From: Massilia phosphatilytica
GTDB taxonomy: Bacteria; Pseudomonadota; Gammaproteobacteria; Burkholderiales; Burkholderiaceae_D
DNA: 64,000 nucleotides
Assembly (NCBI RefSeq): GCF_002968015.1
Contig: NZ_PUIP01000008.1
Coordinates: 1 to 64,000, forward strand
Direction of reading: 5' to 3'
How positions within the stretch are numbered: position 1 is the stretch's first letter; each line of letters opens with the position of its first letter. The notes beneath the pieces were generated by a model. That model was given only the letters and a program-made list of their open reading frames with translations. It made no database searches and was not told the DNA's origin. Below are positions 20,799 to 29,915 of this stretch, in pieces. A program made the position numbers and the translations under genes.

Positions 20799-20887
20799 GA
20801 CGAATTCCTATGGCTAATGATTGAACGCTAAGCGATGAAAGCCCGGGGATTCTACCCCATCCCATTTGAGAATTGTGTTAAAGAAAT

Positions 20888-20914
20888 GCAAAACGGGGAG
20901 CTCGCGCTCCCCGT
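20888..20914 (-). terminator. Terminator after the KGG stress-protein gene
   Basis: ACGGGGAGC pairs with GCTCCCCGT around a TCGC loop, followed on the minus strand by TTTGC and further T-rich sequence. It lies about 50 nt past the stop of the KGG gene. Confidence 0.7.
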
Positions 20915-20962
20915 GTGGAATCTTGGCTTGGGACGGCGCCGTCGCCGTCCCGTTGCGCGGGA

Positions 20963-21205
20963 TTACTGCTTGTTGCCCTTGGACGAGCTGCGCGACGACG
21001 AGCCCGAAGCCGACTGGCGGTTGCCATGGCTCATGCTGCCTGCACGACGTGCCTCTTCCGAGGTGAATTCATGGGCAGTGCCCTTCTGGTGGGCAGCCTT
21101 GCCGCCCTCGCTGGCGATCTGGCGCTGACGTTCCGGATCCATCGATGCGAAACCTCGGTTCTTGGTGCCGCCACTTTGTTTGTTGCCTTGATTGCTGGAT
21201 GCCAT
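20963..21205 (-). CDS. KGG-repeat stress-induced protein (GsiB/YciG-like)
   Basis: 80-residue hydrophilic protein of the KGG type, related to GsiB, YciG and plant Em/LEA proteins. The repeat core is visible as GFASMDPERQRQIASEGGKA and HEFTSEEARRAGSMS. It is rich in Gly, Ser, Gln and Asn and is expected to be disordered and produced under desiccation, osmotic or stationary-phase stress. The tail reads GNRQSASGSSSRSSSKGNKQ; the GNRQSASGS element recurs in the divergent neighbour. A GGAGAG ribosome site precedes the ATG. A CTATAGT -10-like hexamer lies about 115 bp upstream, in keeping with a sigma-S-type promoter. Confidence 0.88.
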   Translation of the reverse strand: MASSNQGNKQSGGTKNRGFASMDPERQRQIASEGGKAAHQKGTAHEFTSEEARRAGSMSHGNRQSASGSSSRSSSKGNKQ

Positions 21206-21497
21206 GATGTTCTCTCCTCGTTGCAGTTGAAACCGCCGCGTCCTGCGGCAGGCCTGCCGATGCTGTCGGATGAGCGCTCGGACGGAAACATCTTAGGCAT
21301 GCCGATTGGATGAGACTATAGGAGCATTTCAGATGACTTTGTAGGACAATGTGACACAGAAAATTCACTCACGAAACACTACTTCCGGTTGTCAATAACT
21401 CGTCGGTAATCGTCCTACATCCTCCCGCAACGTCTTCCTATACTGAAGTCACCTGCAAGCGCGCATCATCCCGGTTCAAGATCGAAAGGAGACGACC
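21206..21497. promoter_or_regulatory. Divergent promoter region between two stress-type genes
   Basis: 292 bp without a gene, AT-richer than its flanks. Toward the plus-strand gene, CTATACT at 21438-21444 matches the sigma-S -10 consensus. Toward the minus-strand gene, CTATAGT lies at 21315-21321 (read on the minus strand). GTAGGAC at 21341-21347 and its complement GTCCTAC at 21412-21418 form a widely spaced inverted repeat between the two promoters. No transcription start is proven. Confidence 0.5.
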
Positions 21498-22448
21498 ATG
21501 GACGCGAACCAACGCAGCGAAGCGAACAACCAGACGAACAACGGCGCCAACGAAAAATGGACGCCCGGATCCGAGGGCGCCAGCGCCGACCGCGGCCAAC
21601 CGCTCGACCACACGTATCCGCAAGGCCCCGGTGTACAACAGGGCAACCAGCAGCGCGACATCATGGGCGGCCAGGGCGGCGTGGGCGGCCGTGAGTACGG
21701 CGAGGACGCCGGCATCCCCGGCGGCTCGATGGACAACCAGGTCAACGGCGGTTCCGGCGCCGTGCAAGGGATCACGGACAGCCACCAGCGCCAGATGGAA
21801 CAGAAGTCGGGCGCCTACGGCTTGCTGGAACAGGCTGTCGGACACCGTCCGAAAGACTCCGGTGTGAATCTGAACCAGCAACGGGATATGCACCGCGACG
21901 TCGTGCGCGGCAACCTGCCGTCGCAAAGCGCCCAGCAGCCTGACCTGCAGGGCGGCTCGCTGAGCGATTCACGCGGCAACCTGCAGGCCTCCACGCAAAC
22001 GCAGGGCGGCGGCATGCACGGCCCGCGCAGCGAACTGCCGTCGCAGCCGCCGCGCGGTTCGATGGGCAACCGCCAGTCGGCCTCGGGCTCGACGCAGGGT
22101 GGCGGCATGCCGGGGCCGGGCGCAGCGGGCGGCCATGAAGCCCAGCGCGGCAATACGCAGCTGGACGTATCCGGCTCGCGCTCGATGTCGAACCAGAACT
22201 CGGACGTGGGCGGCGTGCACCAGTCGAACGACGTGGCCGGCGGCCTGCCGCGCTCGCCTGGCAACACGGGCGCGGACAGCACCGACCGGCAAGGTTCGCA
22301 AACCGGTTCCACCGCCTCGGCGGGCGGCCCGGCGGTCCACAAATCGAACGATGCCGCCGGCGGCTACCCGCGCAGCCCCGGCTTTGCCAACAAGCTGCAC
22401 GGCGACGACAACATGGACGACGATACCGGCTTCAAGCGCAAGCCCTGA
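21498..22448 (+). CDS. Low-complexity hydrophilic protein, probable stress protein
   Basis: 316 residues, very rich in Gly, Gln, Asn and Ser, with no hydrophobic core; it is predicted to be disordered. Internal repeats are visible: QSNDVAGGLPRSPGN and KSNDAAGGYPRSPGF near the C-terminus, and GGGMHGP / GGGMPGP in the middle. GNRQSASGS near residue 193 is identical to an element in the divergent KGG protein. AAGGAGA precedes the ATG. The composition resembles hydrophilins and LEA-like proteins, so a role in desiccation or osmotic tolerance is inferred, not shown. A hairpin of GCCGGCCC/GGGCCGGC follows at 22458-22478. Confidence 0.75.
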   Translation: MDANQRSEANNQTNNGANEKWTPGSEGASADRGQPLDHTYPQGPGVQQGNQQRDIMGGQGGVGGREYGEDAGIPGGSMDNQVNGGSGAVQGITDSHQRQMEQKSGAYGLLEQAVGHRPKDSGVNLNQQRDMHRDVVRGNLPSQSAQQPDLQGGSLSDSRGNLQASTQTQGGGMHGPRSELPSQPPRGSMGNRQSASGSTQGGGMPGPGAAGGHEAQRGNTQLDVSGSRSMSNQNSDVGGVHQSNDVAGGLPRSPGNTGADSTDRQGSQTGSTASAGGPAVHKSNDAAGGYPRSPGFANKLHGDDNMDDDTGFKRKP

Positions 22449-22529
22449 GTCCGTCAAGCCGGCCCGCTTCGGGCCGGCGCTGTCCTTGATCCAGATTCAA
22501 GCTCCGGACTAGTTCCGGAACCCAGCCAT

Positions 22530-22573
22530 TTCGCTCGCGGTCGAACCTGTCACATTGCCAGACCGCGAGCGAA
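22530..22573. promoter_or_regulatory. Perfect inverted repeat in the leader of the glycosyltransferase operon
   Basis: TTCGCTCGCGGTC (22530-22542) and GACCGCGAGCGAA (22561-22573) are exact complements separated by 18 bp. There is no T-run, so this is not a standard terminator. It lies 68 bp before the first glycosyltransferase start and could be an RNA hairpin in the leader or a protein-binding site. Confidence 0.5.
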
Positions 22574-22640
22574 GCATGCCAAACCAGAACGGGATTGCAC
22601 TCGAGCGTAGCGCCGCCATCTTGCCGGCCGGGGAGGCGTC

Positions 22641-23624
22641 ATGCGCCGCCTGAACATCCTCACCTGGCACACGCATGGCAGCTACCTGTACTACCTGTCC
22701 CATGCGCCGCACGACTTCCACGTGCTGGTGAAACCGGGCCGCCCGCCCGGCTACGGCGGCCGCTGCGGCCCCTTCCCGTTCGGCCCGAATGTCCGCGACC
22801 TGCCCGCCGACCAGGCGCGCACGCAGGCATTCGACTGCATCCTGTTCCAGGAAGACCATCACTGGGAACGCGACCAATACGAACTCCTCACGCCGGCCCA
22901 GCGCGCGCTGCCCCGCATCTACCTGGAGCACGATCCACCCGGACTGTCCGCCGCCGATGGCGCCGGCGACGCCCGCCAGCCCCTGTGGCCGACGGATGTA
23001 CGCCATCCGGTCGACGACCCCGCCGTGCTCCTCGTGCACGTCACGCCGTTCAACGACCTGATGTGGGACAGCGGCCGCACGCCCACGCGCGTCATCGAGC
23101 ACGGCGTCGCCATGCCCGACGGGGTGCGCTGGCGCGGCGACGTCGAACGGGGTCTCGTGATCACGAACCACCTGGCGCGCCGCGGCCGCCGCATGGGCGC
23201 GGACCTGTTCGCCCGCCTGCGCACGACCTTGCCCCTCGACCTCGTGGGCATGGGCGCGACGGCACTGGGCGGACTGGGCGAGGTCGACCATCCGCAACTG
23301 CCCGCGTTCGCCGCCGCCTACCGCTTCCTGTTCTCGCCCGTCCGCTATTCCAGCCTCAGCCTTGCCGTGATCGAAGCCATGATGATCGGCATGCCCGTCG
23401 TCGCCCTGGCGACGGCCGAGATGGCGACCGTGATCGAGCACGGCATCTCCGGCTTCGCCGTCACCGACACGCGCCAGCTCGCCATTGCCATGCGCGCGCT
23501 GCTCGGCGACGCCGGCCTGGCGCGCAGCCTGGGCGACGCGGCGCGCCAGCGTGCGTGCGAACGCTTTGCCATCGCCCGCTTCAGCGCCGACTGGGATGCC
23601 GCGCTGCGTGCCGTGACCAGCTGA
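22641..23624 (+). CDS. Glycosyltransferase (GT4-like)
   Basis: 327 residues with GT-B architecture. The C-terminal nucleotide-sugar domain shows YRFLFSPVRYSSLSLAVIEAMMIGMPVV, matching the conserved E-x7-E region of GT4 enzymes in a degenerate form. The N-terminal half holds HTHGSYLYYLSHAPHDFHVL and an EDHHWE cluster. It is the first gene of a five-gene operon (GT, GT, SDR, HAD phosphatase, GT9), with 9 nt to the next gene. It probably adds a sugar to a cell-surface glycan; donor and acceptor are unknown. Confidence 0.83.
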   Translation: MRRLNILTWHTHGSYLYYLSHAPHDFHVLVKPGRPPGYGGRCGPFPFGPNVRDLPADQARTQAFDCILFQEDHHWERDQYELLTPAQRALPRIYLEHDPPGLSAADGAGDARQPLWPTDVRHPVDDPAVLLVHVTPFNDLMWDSGRTPTRVIEHGVAMPDGVRWRGDVERGLVITNHLARRGRRMGADLFARLRTTLPLDLVGMGATALGGLGEVDHPQLPAFAAAYRFLFSPVRYSSLSLAVIEAMMIGMPVVALATAEMATVIEHGISGFAVTDTRQLAIAMRALLGDAGLARSLGDAARQRACERFAIARFSADWDAALRAVTS

Positions 23625-23633
23625 CAGGCCGCC

Positions 23634-24962
23634 ATGAAACTCGACGACCAGCCGCGCGCCGCAGCCGCCACGCCCCGTCCGGCCTACCCTGCCGGCCGGC
23701 GCCGCATCGCGCTCATCAGCGACCACGCATCGCCGCTCGCGGCACCGGGCAGCATCGATTGCGGCGGCCAGAACGTCTACGTCGCGCACCTCGCGCGTGA
23801 ACTCGCGCTGGCCGGCCACCTCGTCGACGTCTTCACCCGCCGCGACGACGTGAAGCAAAAGCAGCTCGTGCGCTGGCGCGAGAACCTGCGCGTCATCAAC
23901 GTGCCGGCCGGACCGGCCCATTACGTCCCCAAGGAGCACATGCTGCCCCACATCGCGTCCTTTGCCCGCTTCACCGCCCGCTTCGCCCGTCATCAACCGG
24001 TCCCGTACGACATCGTGCACGCGAACTTCTTCATGTCCGGCATGGTCGCCCGTCACCTCAAGCAGGCACTGGGCCTGCCATTCGTGATCACCTTCCACGC
24101 GCTCGGGCGCGTGCGCCGCCTCGTCCAGGGCACGGCGGATGCGTTTCCGGCGGCGCGCACACGCATCGAAAGCGGCCTGATGCGGTACGCCGACCGCATC
24201 ATCGCGGAATGCCCGCAGGACCGGCAGGATATGGAACGCCTGTACGGCGCCAGCGCCGAGCGCATCGCGATCGCCCCGTGCGGCTTCGACCCCGACGAGT
24301 TGTGGCCCATGCCGCGCGGCGAGGCCCGTGCGGCGCTCGCGCTGGCCCCCGACCGCTTCACCGTGCTCCAGCTGGGCCGCATGGTGCCGCGCAAGGGCGT
24401 GGACACGGTGATCGAGGCCGTCGCGCTGCTGCGCGCCGTGCACGGCATCGACGCCGGACTGCTCGTGGTCGGCGGCGATGCGCAACCGGGCGGACGCGAC
24501 GGTGCAGAACTGGCGCGCCTGCTCGCCCTCGCCCACACGCTGGGCATTGCCGACCACGTGCATTTCGCCGGCCAGCAACCGCGCGCGGCGCTGCGGCGCT
24601 GGTATGGCGCGGCGGACGTGTTCGCCACGATGCCGTGGTACGAACCCTTCGGCATCACGCCCGTGGAAGCGATGGCCTGCGCGCGCCCCGTCGTCGGCGC
24701 CGACGTGGGCGGCATCAAGAGCACCGTCGTCGACGGCGCCACCGGCTTCCACGTGCCCGCGCGCGACCCGCAGGCGCTGGCCGCGCGCCTCGCCTGCCTG
24801 CAGCGCGATCCCCTGCTGGCGCGCACCATGGGCGAAGCCGGACTGCGCCGCGCCTACCGCCATTACACGTGGCGCACCGTCGCCCAGCAGGTCGCGGCCA
24901 TCTATGCCGCCGTCCTCGCCGAAGCGCGCGCCCCCATCGCCGTGACCCAACCCCAGGAGTAA
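23634..24962 (+). CDS. Glycosyltransferase family 4
   Basis: 442-residue retaining GT-B glycosyltransferase. The N-terminal glycine-rich loop GGQNVYVAHLARELALAGHLVDVFTR is typical of sucrose-phosphate-synthase/GT4 enzymes. The C-terminal donor site shows LGRMVPRKGVDTVIEA and MPWYEPFGITPVEAMACARPVV, with the E-x7-E pair. It ends two nt before the SDR gene. It probably acts with the neighbouring transferase in building a surface oligosaccharide. Confidence 0.92.
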   Translation: MKLDDQPRAAAATPRPAYPAGRRRIALISDHASPLAAPGSIDCGGQNVYVAHLARELALAGHLVDVFTRRDDVKQKQLVRWRENLRVINVPAGPAHYVPKEHMLPHIASFARFTARFARHQPVPYDIVHANFFMSGMVARHLKQALGLPFVITFHALGRVRRLVQGTADAFPAARTRIESGLMRYADRIIAECPQDRQDMERLYGASAERIAIAPCGFDPDELWPMPRGEARAALALAPDRFTVLQLGRMVPRKGVDTVIEAVALLRAVHGIDAGLLVVGGDAQPGGRDGAELARLLALAHTLGIADHVHFAGQQPRAALRRWYGAADVFATMPWYEPFGITPVEAMACARPVVGADVGGIKSTVVDGATGFHVPARDPQALAARLACLQRDPLLARTMGEAGLRRAYRHYTWRTVAQQVAAIYAAVLAEARAPIAVTQPQE

Positions 24963-24964
24963 GC

Positions 24965-25783
24965 ATGGCCGACCTCAACCCCTCCATCTCCACCTCCACC
25001 GCGGCGCCACCGTCGCTGGATGCACTTCCCGGCACCGATCCGGAGCCGGCCCGCTGGCAGCGCCCCCTGCACGGCAGGGTCGCACTCGTCACGGGCGCCG
25101 CCAGCGGGCTCGGTGCCGCACTGGCCGCCGTGCTGGCGGCGGAAGGATGCGACCTCGTGGCCGCCGACATCCGCGCCGATGCGCTGCAGATGGCCATGCC
25201 GGCGCTGCTCGGCCATGGCGTGCGCGCCAGCGCGCTGCCCCTCGACGTCGGCGACCCGAGCGCCGCGCGTGCCGCCATCGAACGCTGCGTCGCGACGATG
25301 GGACGCATCGACATCCTCGTCAACAACGCCGGCACGGACGTCACCCTGCCCCTGTCCGACCTGTCCGAACAGGACTGGCTACGCGTCATCAACACGAACC
25401 TGAACGGGCCATTCCTGCTGGCCAAGCACGCGGCCGCGCACATGCGCAGCCAGGGCGGCGGCGACATCGTCAACGTGGCTTCGACGGCGTCCAAGCGGGC
25501 CTGGCCGAACGCGAGTGCCTACCACGCCAGCAAATGGGGACTGCTCGGCCTGTCGCATGCGCTGCATGCCGAGCTGCGGCCGCACGGCATCCGCGTCACG
25601 GCCGTCGTCGCGGGCGGCATGCGCACGCCGTTCCTGCTCGACCGCTTCCCCGACCTCGATCCGACCCGCCTGCAGGATCCCGCCAGCGTCGCCCAGGCGA
25701 TCCGGCACGCGCTGCTGCTGCCGCGCGAAAGCGTGATCGCGGAACTGACCGTCCTGCCCATGCAGGAAACCTCGTGGCCCTGA
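24965..25783 (+). CDS. Short-chain dehydrogenase/reductase
   Basis: 272 residues, classical SDR. Cofactor motif TGAASGLGAAL follows a 40-residue Pro/Ser-rich N-terminal extension. NNAGTDV is the structural motif, and the catalytic Ser (VASTAS) and YHASK Tyr/Lys are intact. The start at 24965 follows CAGGAGTAAGC, whose AGGAG is the ribosome site inside the preceding stop region. In this operon it may oxidise or reduce a sugar or nucleotide sugar; the substrate is not known. Confidence 0.9.
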   Translation: MADLNPSISTSTAAPPSLDALPGTDPEPARWQRPLHGRVALVTGAASGLGAALAAVLAAEGCDLVAADIRADALQMAMPALLGHGVRASALPLDVGDPSAARAAIERCVATMGRIDILVNNAGTDVTLPLSDLSEQDWLRVINTNLNGPFLLAKHAAAHMRSQGGGDIVNVASTASKRAWPNASAYHASKWGLLGLSHALHAELRPHGIRVTAVVAGGMRTPFLLDRFPDLDPTRLQDPASVAQAIRHALLLPRESVIAELTVLPMQETSWP

Positions 25784-25808
25784 ACAGGGCCCTCATGAAA
25801 GCCGCGCT

Positions 25809-26372
25809 TTGAAAGCCATATTTCTCGACAAGGACGGGACGCTCGTGGACGACGTGCCCCACAACGTCGAACCCGCCTGCATCACCCTGTGCCGCGGCGC
25901 CGGTCCCGCGCTGCGCCTGCTGGCACGGCTCGGCTACCGGCTGTTCGTCGTCACCAACCAGCCGGGCATCGCATTCGGGCGCTTCGCCGCGGCCGCGATG
26001 GACGCCGTCAACGCCCGCATTCGCGACCTGCTGCTGCGCGAACACCTCGCGCTCGACGGTTTTTACTTCTGCCCGCACCACCCGGAAGGCACGATCGCGC
26101 CCTGGGCGATCGAATGCCATTGCCGCAAACCGCTGCCGGGCCTGCTGCTCAAGGCGGCGCACGAGCATGGCATCGACCTGCGCGCGTCGTGGATGGTGGG
26201 CGACATCCTGCACGACGTCGAGGCCGGCAACCGGGCCGGCTGCCGCACCATCCTCATCGACAACGGCAACGAGACGGAATGGCGGCTCGGCCCCCGCCGC
26301 GTCCCGACGCGCATGGCCCGCGACCTGTACACGGCCGCCGTGCTGATCGCCAGCCACGGAGACGCGCCATGA
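25809..26372 (+). CDS. HAD phosphatase, D-glycero-D-manno-heptose-1,7-bisphosphate phosphatase (GmhB)-like
   Basis: 187-residue HAD-IIIA phosphatase. Motif I is FLDKDGTLVDD with nucleophile and acid Asp, motif II is VVTNQPGI, and MVGDILHDVEAGNRAG is the metal site. The stretch CPHHPEG...CHCRKPLPG is the Cys/His zinc loop characteristic of GmhB-type enzymes, so dephosphorylation of a heptose bisphosphate is likely. The only in-frame start near the domain is TTG at 25809. An out-of-frame ATGAAAGCC 15 bp earlier is nearly duplicated as TTGAAAGCC. It overlaps the GT9 gene by ATGA. Confidence 0.86.
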   Translation: MKAIFLDKDGTLVDDVPHNVEPACITLCRGAGPALRLLARLGYRLFVVTNQPGIAFGRFAAAAMDAVNARIRDLLLREHLALDGFYFCPHHPEGTIAPWAIECHCRKPLPGLLLKAAHEHGIDLRASWMVGDILHDVEAGNRAGCRTILIDNGNETEWRLGPRRVPTRMARDLYTAAVLIASHGDAP

Positions 26373-27478
26373 CGGCCACATGGCAGCAAGCCAGGCGCAT
26401 CCTCTGCGTGCGCCTCGACTCGCTCGGCGACGTGCTGATGTGCACTCCGGCCATGCGCGCGCTGCGCCTGGCCGTGCCGGGCCGCACGCTGACCCTGCTG
26501 AGCTCCCCATCCGGCGCCGCCGCCCTGCCCTTCATTCCCGAGCTGGACGACGTTATCACCTGGTCGGCACCGTGGACAAAATCCGCAACGTCAGCCGCCA
26601 CGCGATCCGCCACGCCGGCCAGCGCGCCGGCACCGATCGCCACGCTCGCGGCACGCGGCTTCGACGCGGCCGTGATCTTCACGACCTACACGCAGAGCGC
26701 ACTGCCGGCGGCCCTGCTGTGCCACCTGGCCGGCATCCCGCTGCGGCTGGCGCACTGTCGCGAAAACCCATACGACCTGCTGACCGACTGGGTGCCCGAT
26801 CCCGAGCCGGCCACCCTCGTGCGCCACGAAGTCCAGCGCCAACTGGCCCTCGTGCAACGGGTCGGATGCCGCAGCGCCGACCTGGGCCTGTCGTTCGTGC
26901 CCCGCCCGGCGGACGATGCCGCCGCACGGACGCGCCTCCTCGCGGCCGGTATCGACCCGGACCGGCCATGGATCCTGCTGCACCCCGGCGCCAGCGCCGC
27001 GTCGCGCCGCTATCCCGCCGCACACTGGGCACACGTGCTGCGCCTGCTGGCGCAGGAACTGCAACTGCCCCTCGTGCTCACGGGCAGCGCGGCGGAAAGC
27101 GAACTCGTCGACGACATCCAGTTCGCCAGCGCCGTGCCGGCCATCTCGCTCGCGGGCCGGCTGGCGCTGGGCGAACTGGGCGCGGCGCTGCGCCTGGCGG
27201 CCGTCGCCGTGACCAACAACACCGGCCCCGCCCACATGGCCGCCGCCGTGGGCACGCCCGTCGTCGACCTGTACGCGCTGACCAATCCGCAGCACACGCC
27301 GTGGAACGTGCGCAGCCGCGTCCTGTTCCACGACGTGCCGTGCCGCTTCTGCTACAAGAGCACGTGTCCGGAAGGCCACCAGGCCTGCCTGGACGGGGTC
27401 GCGCCGCAGCGCGTCGCCGATGCCGTGCGCGACCTGCTGGGCGTGACGCATGCCGCGCCGGCGGCGGCGACAGCCTGA
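26369..27478 (+). CDS. Glycosyltransferase family 9 (heptosyltransferase-like)
   Basis: 369 residues, GT-B fold of the ADP-heptose:LPS heptosyltransferase group. ILCVRLDSLGDVLMCTPAMRAL is the N-terminal signature with the catalytic Asp, and LHPGASAASRRYPAAHWA and NNTGPAHMAAAVGTPVVDLY form the ADP-heptose site. A Cys-rich C-terminal part (CRFCYKSTCPEGHQACL) is present, as in some relatives. The ATG overlaps the phosphatase stop (ATGA). Together with the GmhB-like phosphatase this suggests the operon transfers heptose to a surface glycan. Confidence 0.9.
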   Translation: MTATWQQARRILCVRLDSLGDVLMCTPAMRALRLAVPGRTLTLLSSPSGAAALPFIPELDDVITWSAPWTKSATSAATRSATPASAPAPIATLAARGFDAAVIFTTYTQSALPAALLCHLAGIPLRLAHCRENPYDLLTDWVPDPEPATLVRHEVQRQLALVQRVGCRSADLGLSFVPRPADDAAARTRLLAAGIDPDRPWILLHPGASAASRRYPAAHWAHVLRLLAQELQLPLVLTGSAAESELVDDIQFASAVPAISLAGRLALGELGAALRLAAVAVTNNTGPAHMAAAVGTPVVDLYALTNPQHTPWNVRSRVLFHDVPCRFCYKSTCPEGHQACLDGVAPQRVADAVRDLLGVTHAAPAAATA

Positions 27479-27515
27479 CCGGAGCGATACCATGCTGCCT
27501 TCGCCGCTGTGCCGA

Positions 27516-29492
27516 TCACCGTCCGGACTGCCTGTCCGTCACCTGCTCCACCGCCGGCGGCGCGGGCGGCGCGACGACAGGCCGCGCCGCATGCGCGCGC
27601 ACGAGTGCCTGCAGCGCGTCGCGCTCGACCGTTTCGTGGTCGAGCAACTGGCGCGCCAGCGCATCCAGCAGCGCCCGCTGCTCACGCAGCGTGGCCCGGA
27701 CGCGCTCATGCGCTTCGTCGAGCAGCCGGGAGATCTCCGCATCGATCAGGCGCGCGGTGCGCTCGCTGTACGCCGTATTCGCCGCCTGGGCCGGGGCATA
27801 CGGTGCGGGAGCGGGCTGCTCGAACGTCGCCAGGCCGACGCGTTCGCTCATGCCGTATTGCGCGACCATGTGGCGCGCGAGGTCGGTCGCCATCTGCAGG
27901 TCGTTCTGCGCCCCGGTGGAGAGGTCGCCGAACACGAGCTCCTCCGCGACGCGTCCGCCGAGCAGCACGTCCATCCGGTCCAGCAGCTCGCTCTTTTTCA
28001 GCAGGTAGCGGTCCTCGGTCGGCAATTGCTGCGTATAGCCGAGCGCCGCAATGCCGCGGGGGATGATCGACACCTTCGCCACACGGTCTGCATGCGCGCG
28101 GAATTCCGCCGTCAGCGCATGCCCCGCCTCATGGAAGGCCACGGTTTCCTTTTCCATCGGATTGATCAGGCGCGAGCGCTTTTCCATGCCCGCGATGACA
28201 CGGTCGACGGCTTCCTCCAGCTCGCTGCGCTCGACCCGCTCCTTGCCGCGCCGCGCGGCGAGCAGCGCCGCCTCGTTGATCAGGTTGGCGAGGTCGGCAC
28301 CCGACAGGCCGGGGGTCTTCGCGGCCACGGCGGCCAGGTCGACATCCGGCGCCAGCCGCACCTGGCGCGCGTGCACTTGCAGGATCTGCTGGCGGCCCTT
28401 CAGGTCCGGCCGGTCGAGCGCGACGTGGCGGTCGAAGCGGCCGGGGCGCAGCAGCGCGGGATCGAGGATTTCCGGGCGGTTGGTGGCGGCGAGGATGATC
28501 ACGCCCTTGTTGGTGTCGAAGCCGTCCATCTCGACGAGCAGCTGGTTGAGCGTCTGCTCCTGCTCGTTGTAGCCGCCGACGACGCCGGCCACGCCGCGCG
28601 CGCGGCCCAGCGCGTCGAGCTCGTCGATGAAGATGATGCAGGGCGCCACCTTCTGCGCCTGCACGAACATGTCGCGCACGCGGGCCGCGCCGACGCCGAC
28701 GAACATCTCGACGAATTCCGAGCCGCTGATCGAGAAGAACGGCACGCCAGCCTCCCCGGCCACCGCCCGGGCCAGCAGCGTCTTGCCGGTGCCGGGCGGC
28801 CCGACGATCAGCACGCCCTTCGGAATGCGCCCGCCGAGCCGCCGGTAGCGCTGCGGGTTCTTGAGGAACTCGACGATCTCCATCAACTCGTCGCGCGCCT
28901 CGTCGATCCCGGCCACGTCGTTGAAACTCACGCCGGTCTTGCTCTGCATGTAGACGCGCGCCCGGCTCTTGCCAACATCAAACAGCCCGGCCGCAACACC
29001 ACCACGCTTCGCCATGGCACCCCACATCCAGAACAGCAGGAGCAGCGGCAACGCCCACGACAGCAGCGTACCCAGCCACTCACTGTGCTGCTGGCCGAAG
29101 TAGCGCACATGCGCCGCGTCGAGTTCCTTGACGAGATCCGGATCGGCCACGCGGACGGCATTGAACGGACACAGCCCATCCGCATTGCACTTGACCGACT
29201 CGGCACGGTTGCGGGGCAGGACCGCATCGAGGCCGCCGGACTTGAGCGTGCCGGACACGGTCGTCTCCGCCAGCGTGACCTCGTTGACCTTGCCGCCGTG
29301 CAGGAGCTCTTTGAACTCGCTGTAGGCCAGCGGCGACGACGTGATCACGTCCGTCACCGACTGGAACAGCATGAACAGGACGATGGCGAACAGCCAGTAC
29401 CACAGCATGGGGCGAAGCGTCGGGTTGCCGCCGCCGTCCGCGCCAGGCTCGCTGGGTGTCCCCCTCGTACCTGTCTCCCTCGTATCGGACAT
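27516..29492 (-). CDS. ftsH: ATP-dependent zinc metalloprotease FtsH (paralogue)
   Basis: 658-residue membrane AAA+ protease that degrades membrane and regulatory proteins. Two membrane helices (about residues 28-50 and 140-160) flank a periplasmic domain. The AAA core has GPPGTGKT (231-238), [10 protein letters not shown] and the second-region-of-homology [19 protein letters not shown]. The zinc site HEAGH is at 454-458. The periplasmic domain carries a Cys pair, CNADGLC (102-108), which could be redox-active and is not a general FtsH trait. The C-terminus ends in an Ala/Pro tail. The genomic context differs from the usual rlmE-ftsH-folP, so this is probably a second, accessory FtsH. The ATG is preferred to an upstream TTG at 29522. 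Confidence 0.92.
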   Translation of the reverse strand: MSDTRETGTRGTPSEPGADGGGNPTLRPMLWYWLFAIVLFMLFQSVTDVITSSPLAYSEFKELLHGGKVNEVTLAETTVSGTLKSGGLDAVLPRNRAESVKCNADGLCPFNAVRVADPDLVKELDAAHVRYFGQQHSEWLGTLLSWALPLLLLFWMWGAMAKRGGVAAGLFDVGKSRARVYMQSKTGVSFNDVAGIDEARDELMEIVEFLKNPQRYRRLGGRIPKGVLIVGPPGTGKTLLARAVAGEAGVPFFSISGSEFVEMFVGVGAARVRDMFVQAQKVAPCIIFIDELDALGRARGVAGVVGGYNEQEQTLNQLLVEMDGFDTNKGVIILAATNRPEILDPALLRPGRFDRHVALDRPDLKGRQQILQVHARQVRLAPDVDLAAVAAKTPGLSGADLANLINEAALLAARRGKERVERSELEEAVDRVIAGMEKRSRLINPMEKETVAFHEAGHALTAEFRAHADRVAKVSIIPRGIAALGYTQQLPTEDRYLLKKSELLDRMDVLLGGRVAEELVFGDLSTGAQNDLQMATDLARHMVAQYGMSERVGLATFEQPAPAPYAPAQAANTAYSERTARLIDAEISRLLDEAHERVRATLREQRALLDALARQLLDHETVERDALQALVRAHAARPVVAPPAPPAVEQVTDRQSGR

Positions 29493-29590
29493 ATCGTTCA
29501 CGCCGCCTCCCAGCGCCTGCAAGCTTCCCGATCCACTGTCTGACAGATCGCCCGCTCCTCGCTTTGATCTGAATCAAAGTCGCTCTTTGC

Positions 29591-29803
29591 TCACGTCTGT
29601 CGCTCCAGCTGCGCGAGCCGCGCCTCGCATTCCCGCTGCTCGCGCCGGTCACGGCGCCAGGTGTACACGGTATTGGTCAGGCAGGTCAGGACGGCGGTCG
29701 CGATACCGACCGCCGCGCCAACATCCGCCATGGTCAACGACGCCCCGATCGACGCCATGCCCGCGACATAGCTGGCCATGCCGAAGATGCTTGGTCTGTT
29801 CAT
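29591..29803 (-). CDS. Small holin-like membrane protein
   Basis: 70 residues. Two membrane helices (about 5-24 and 27-47, MADVGAAVGIATAVLTCLTNTVY) are followed by a highly charged tail (WRRDRREQRECEARLAQLERQ). This two-helix plus basic-tail plan, and the sequence around the second helix, resemble HP1-type class II phage holins, which open the inner membrane for endolysin. A GGGGGAG ribosome site precedes the ATG. It is transcribed away from an S24 repressor gene across a promoter overlapped by palindromes. No endolysin or spanin is visible beside it. Homology is judged by eye. Confidence 0.65.
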   Translation of the reverse strand: MNRPSIFGMASYVAGMASIGASLTMADVGAAVGIATAVLTCLTNTVYTWRRDRREQRECEARLAQLERQT

Positions 29804-29858
29804 AGCTGTTCTCCCCCATCGATAGCTCGCTCCCCTTCACAAAACCCGGCAAGTCGAG

Positions 29859-29896
29859 TAGAGTCCAGTATAGAACTCTAAACTGATCAACGTCAA
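29859..29896 (-). promoter_or_regulatory. Sigma-70 promoter for the holin-like gene with overlapping inverted repeat
   Basis: On the minus strand TTGACG (29896-29891) and TATACT (29872-29867) are separated by 18 bp, a strong promoter. The inverted repeat TAGAGT (29859-29864) / ACTCTA (29875-29880) straddles the -10, so a bound repressor would block RNA polymerase. Confidence 0.65.
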
Positions 29897-29915
29897 GAAC
29901 ACTAAACCCAAGCGA

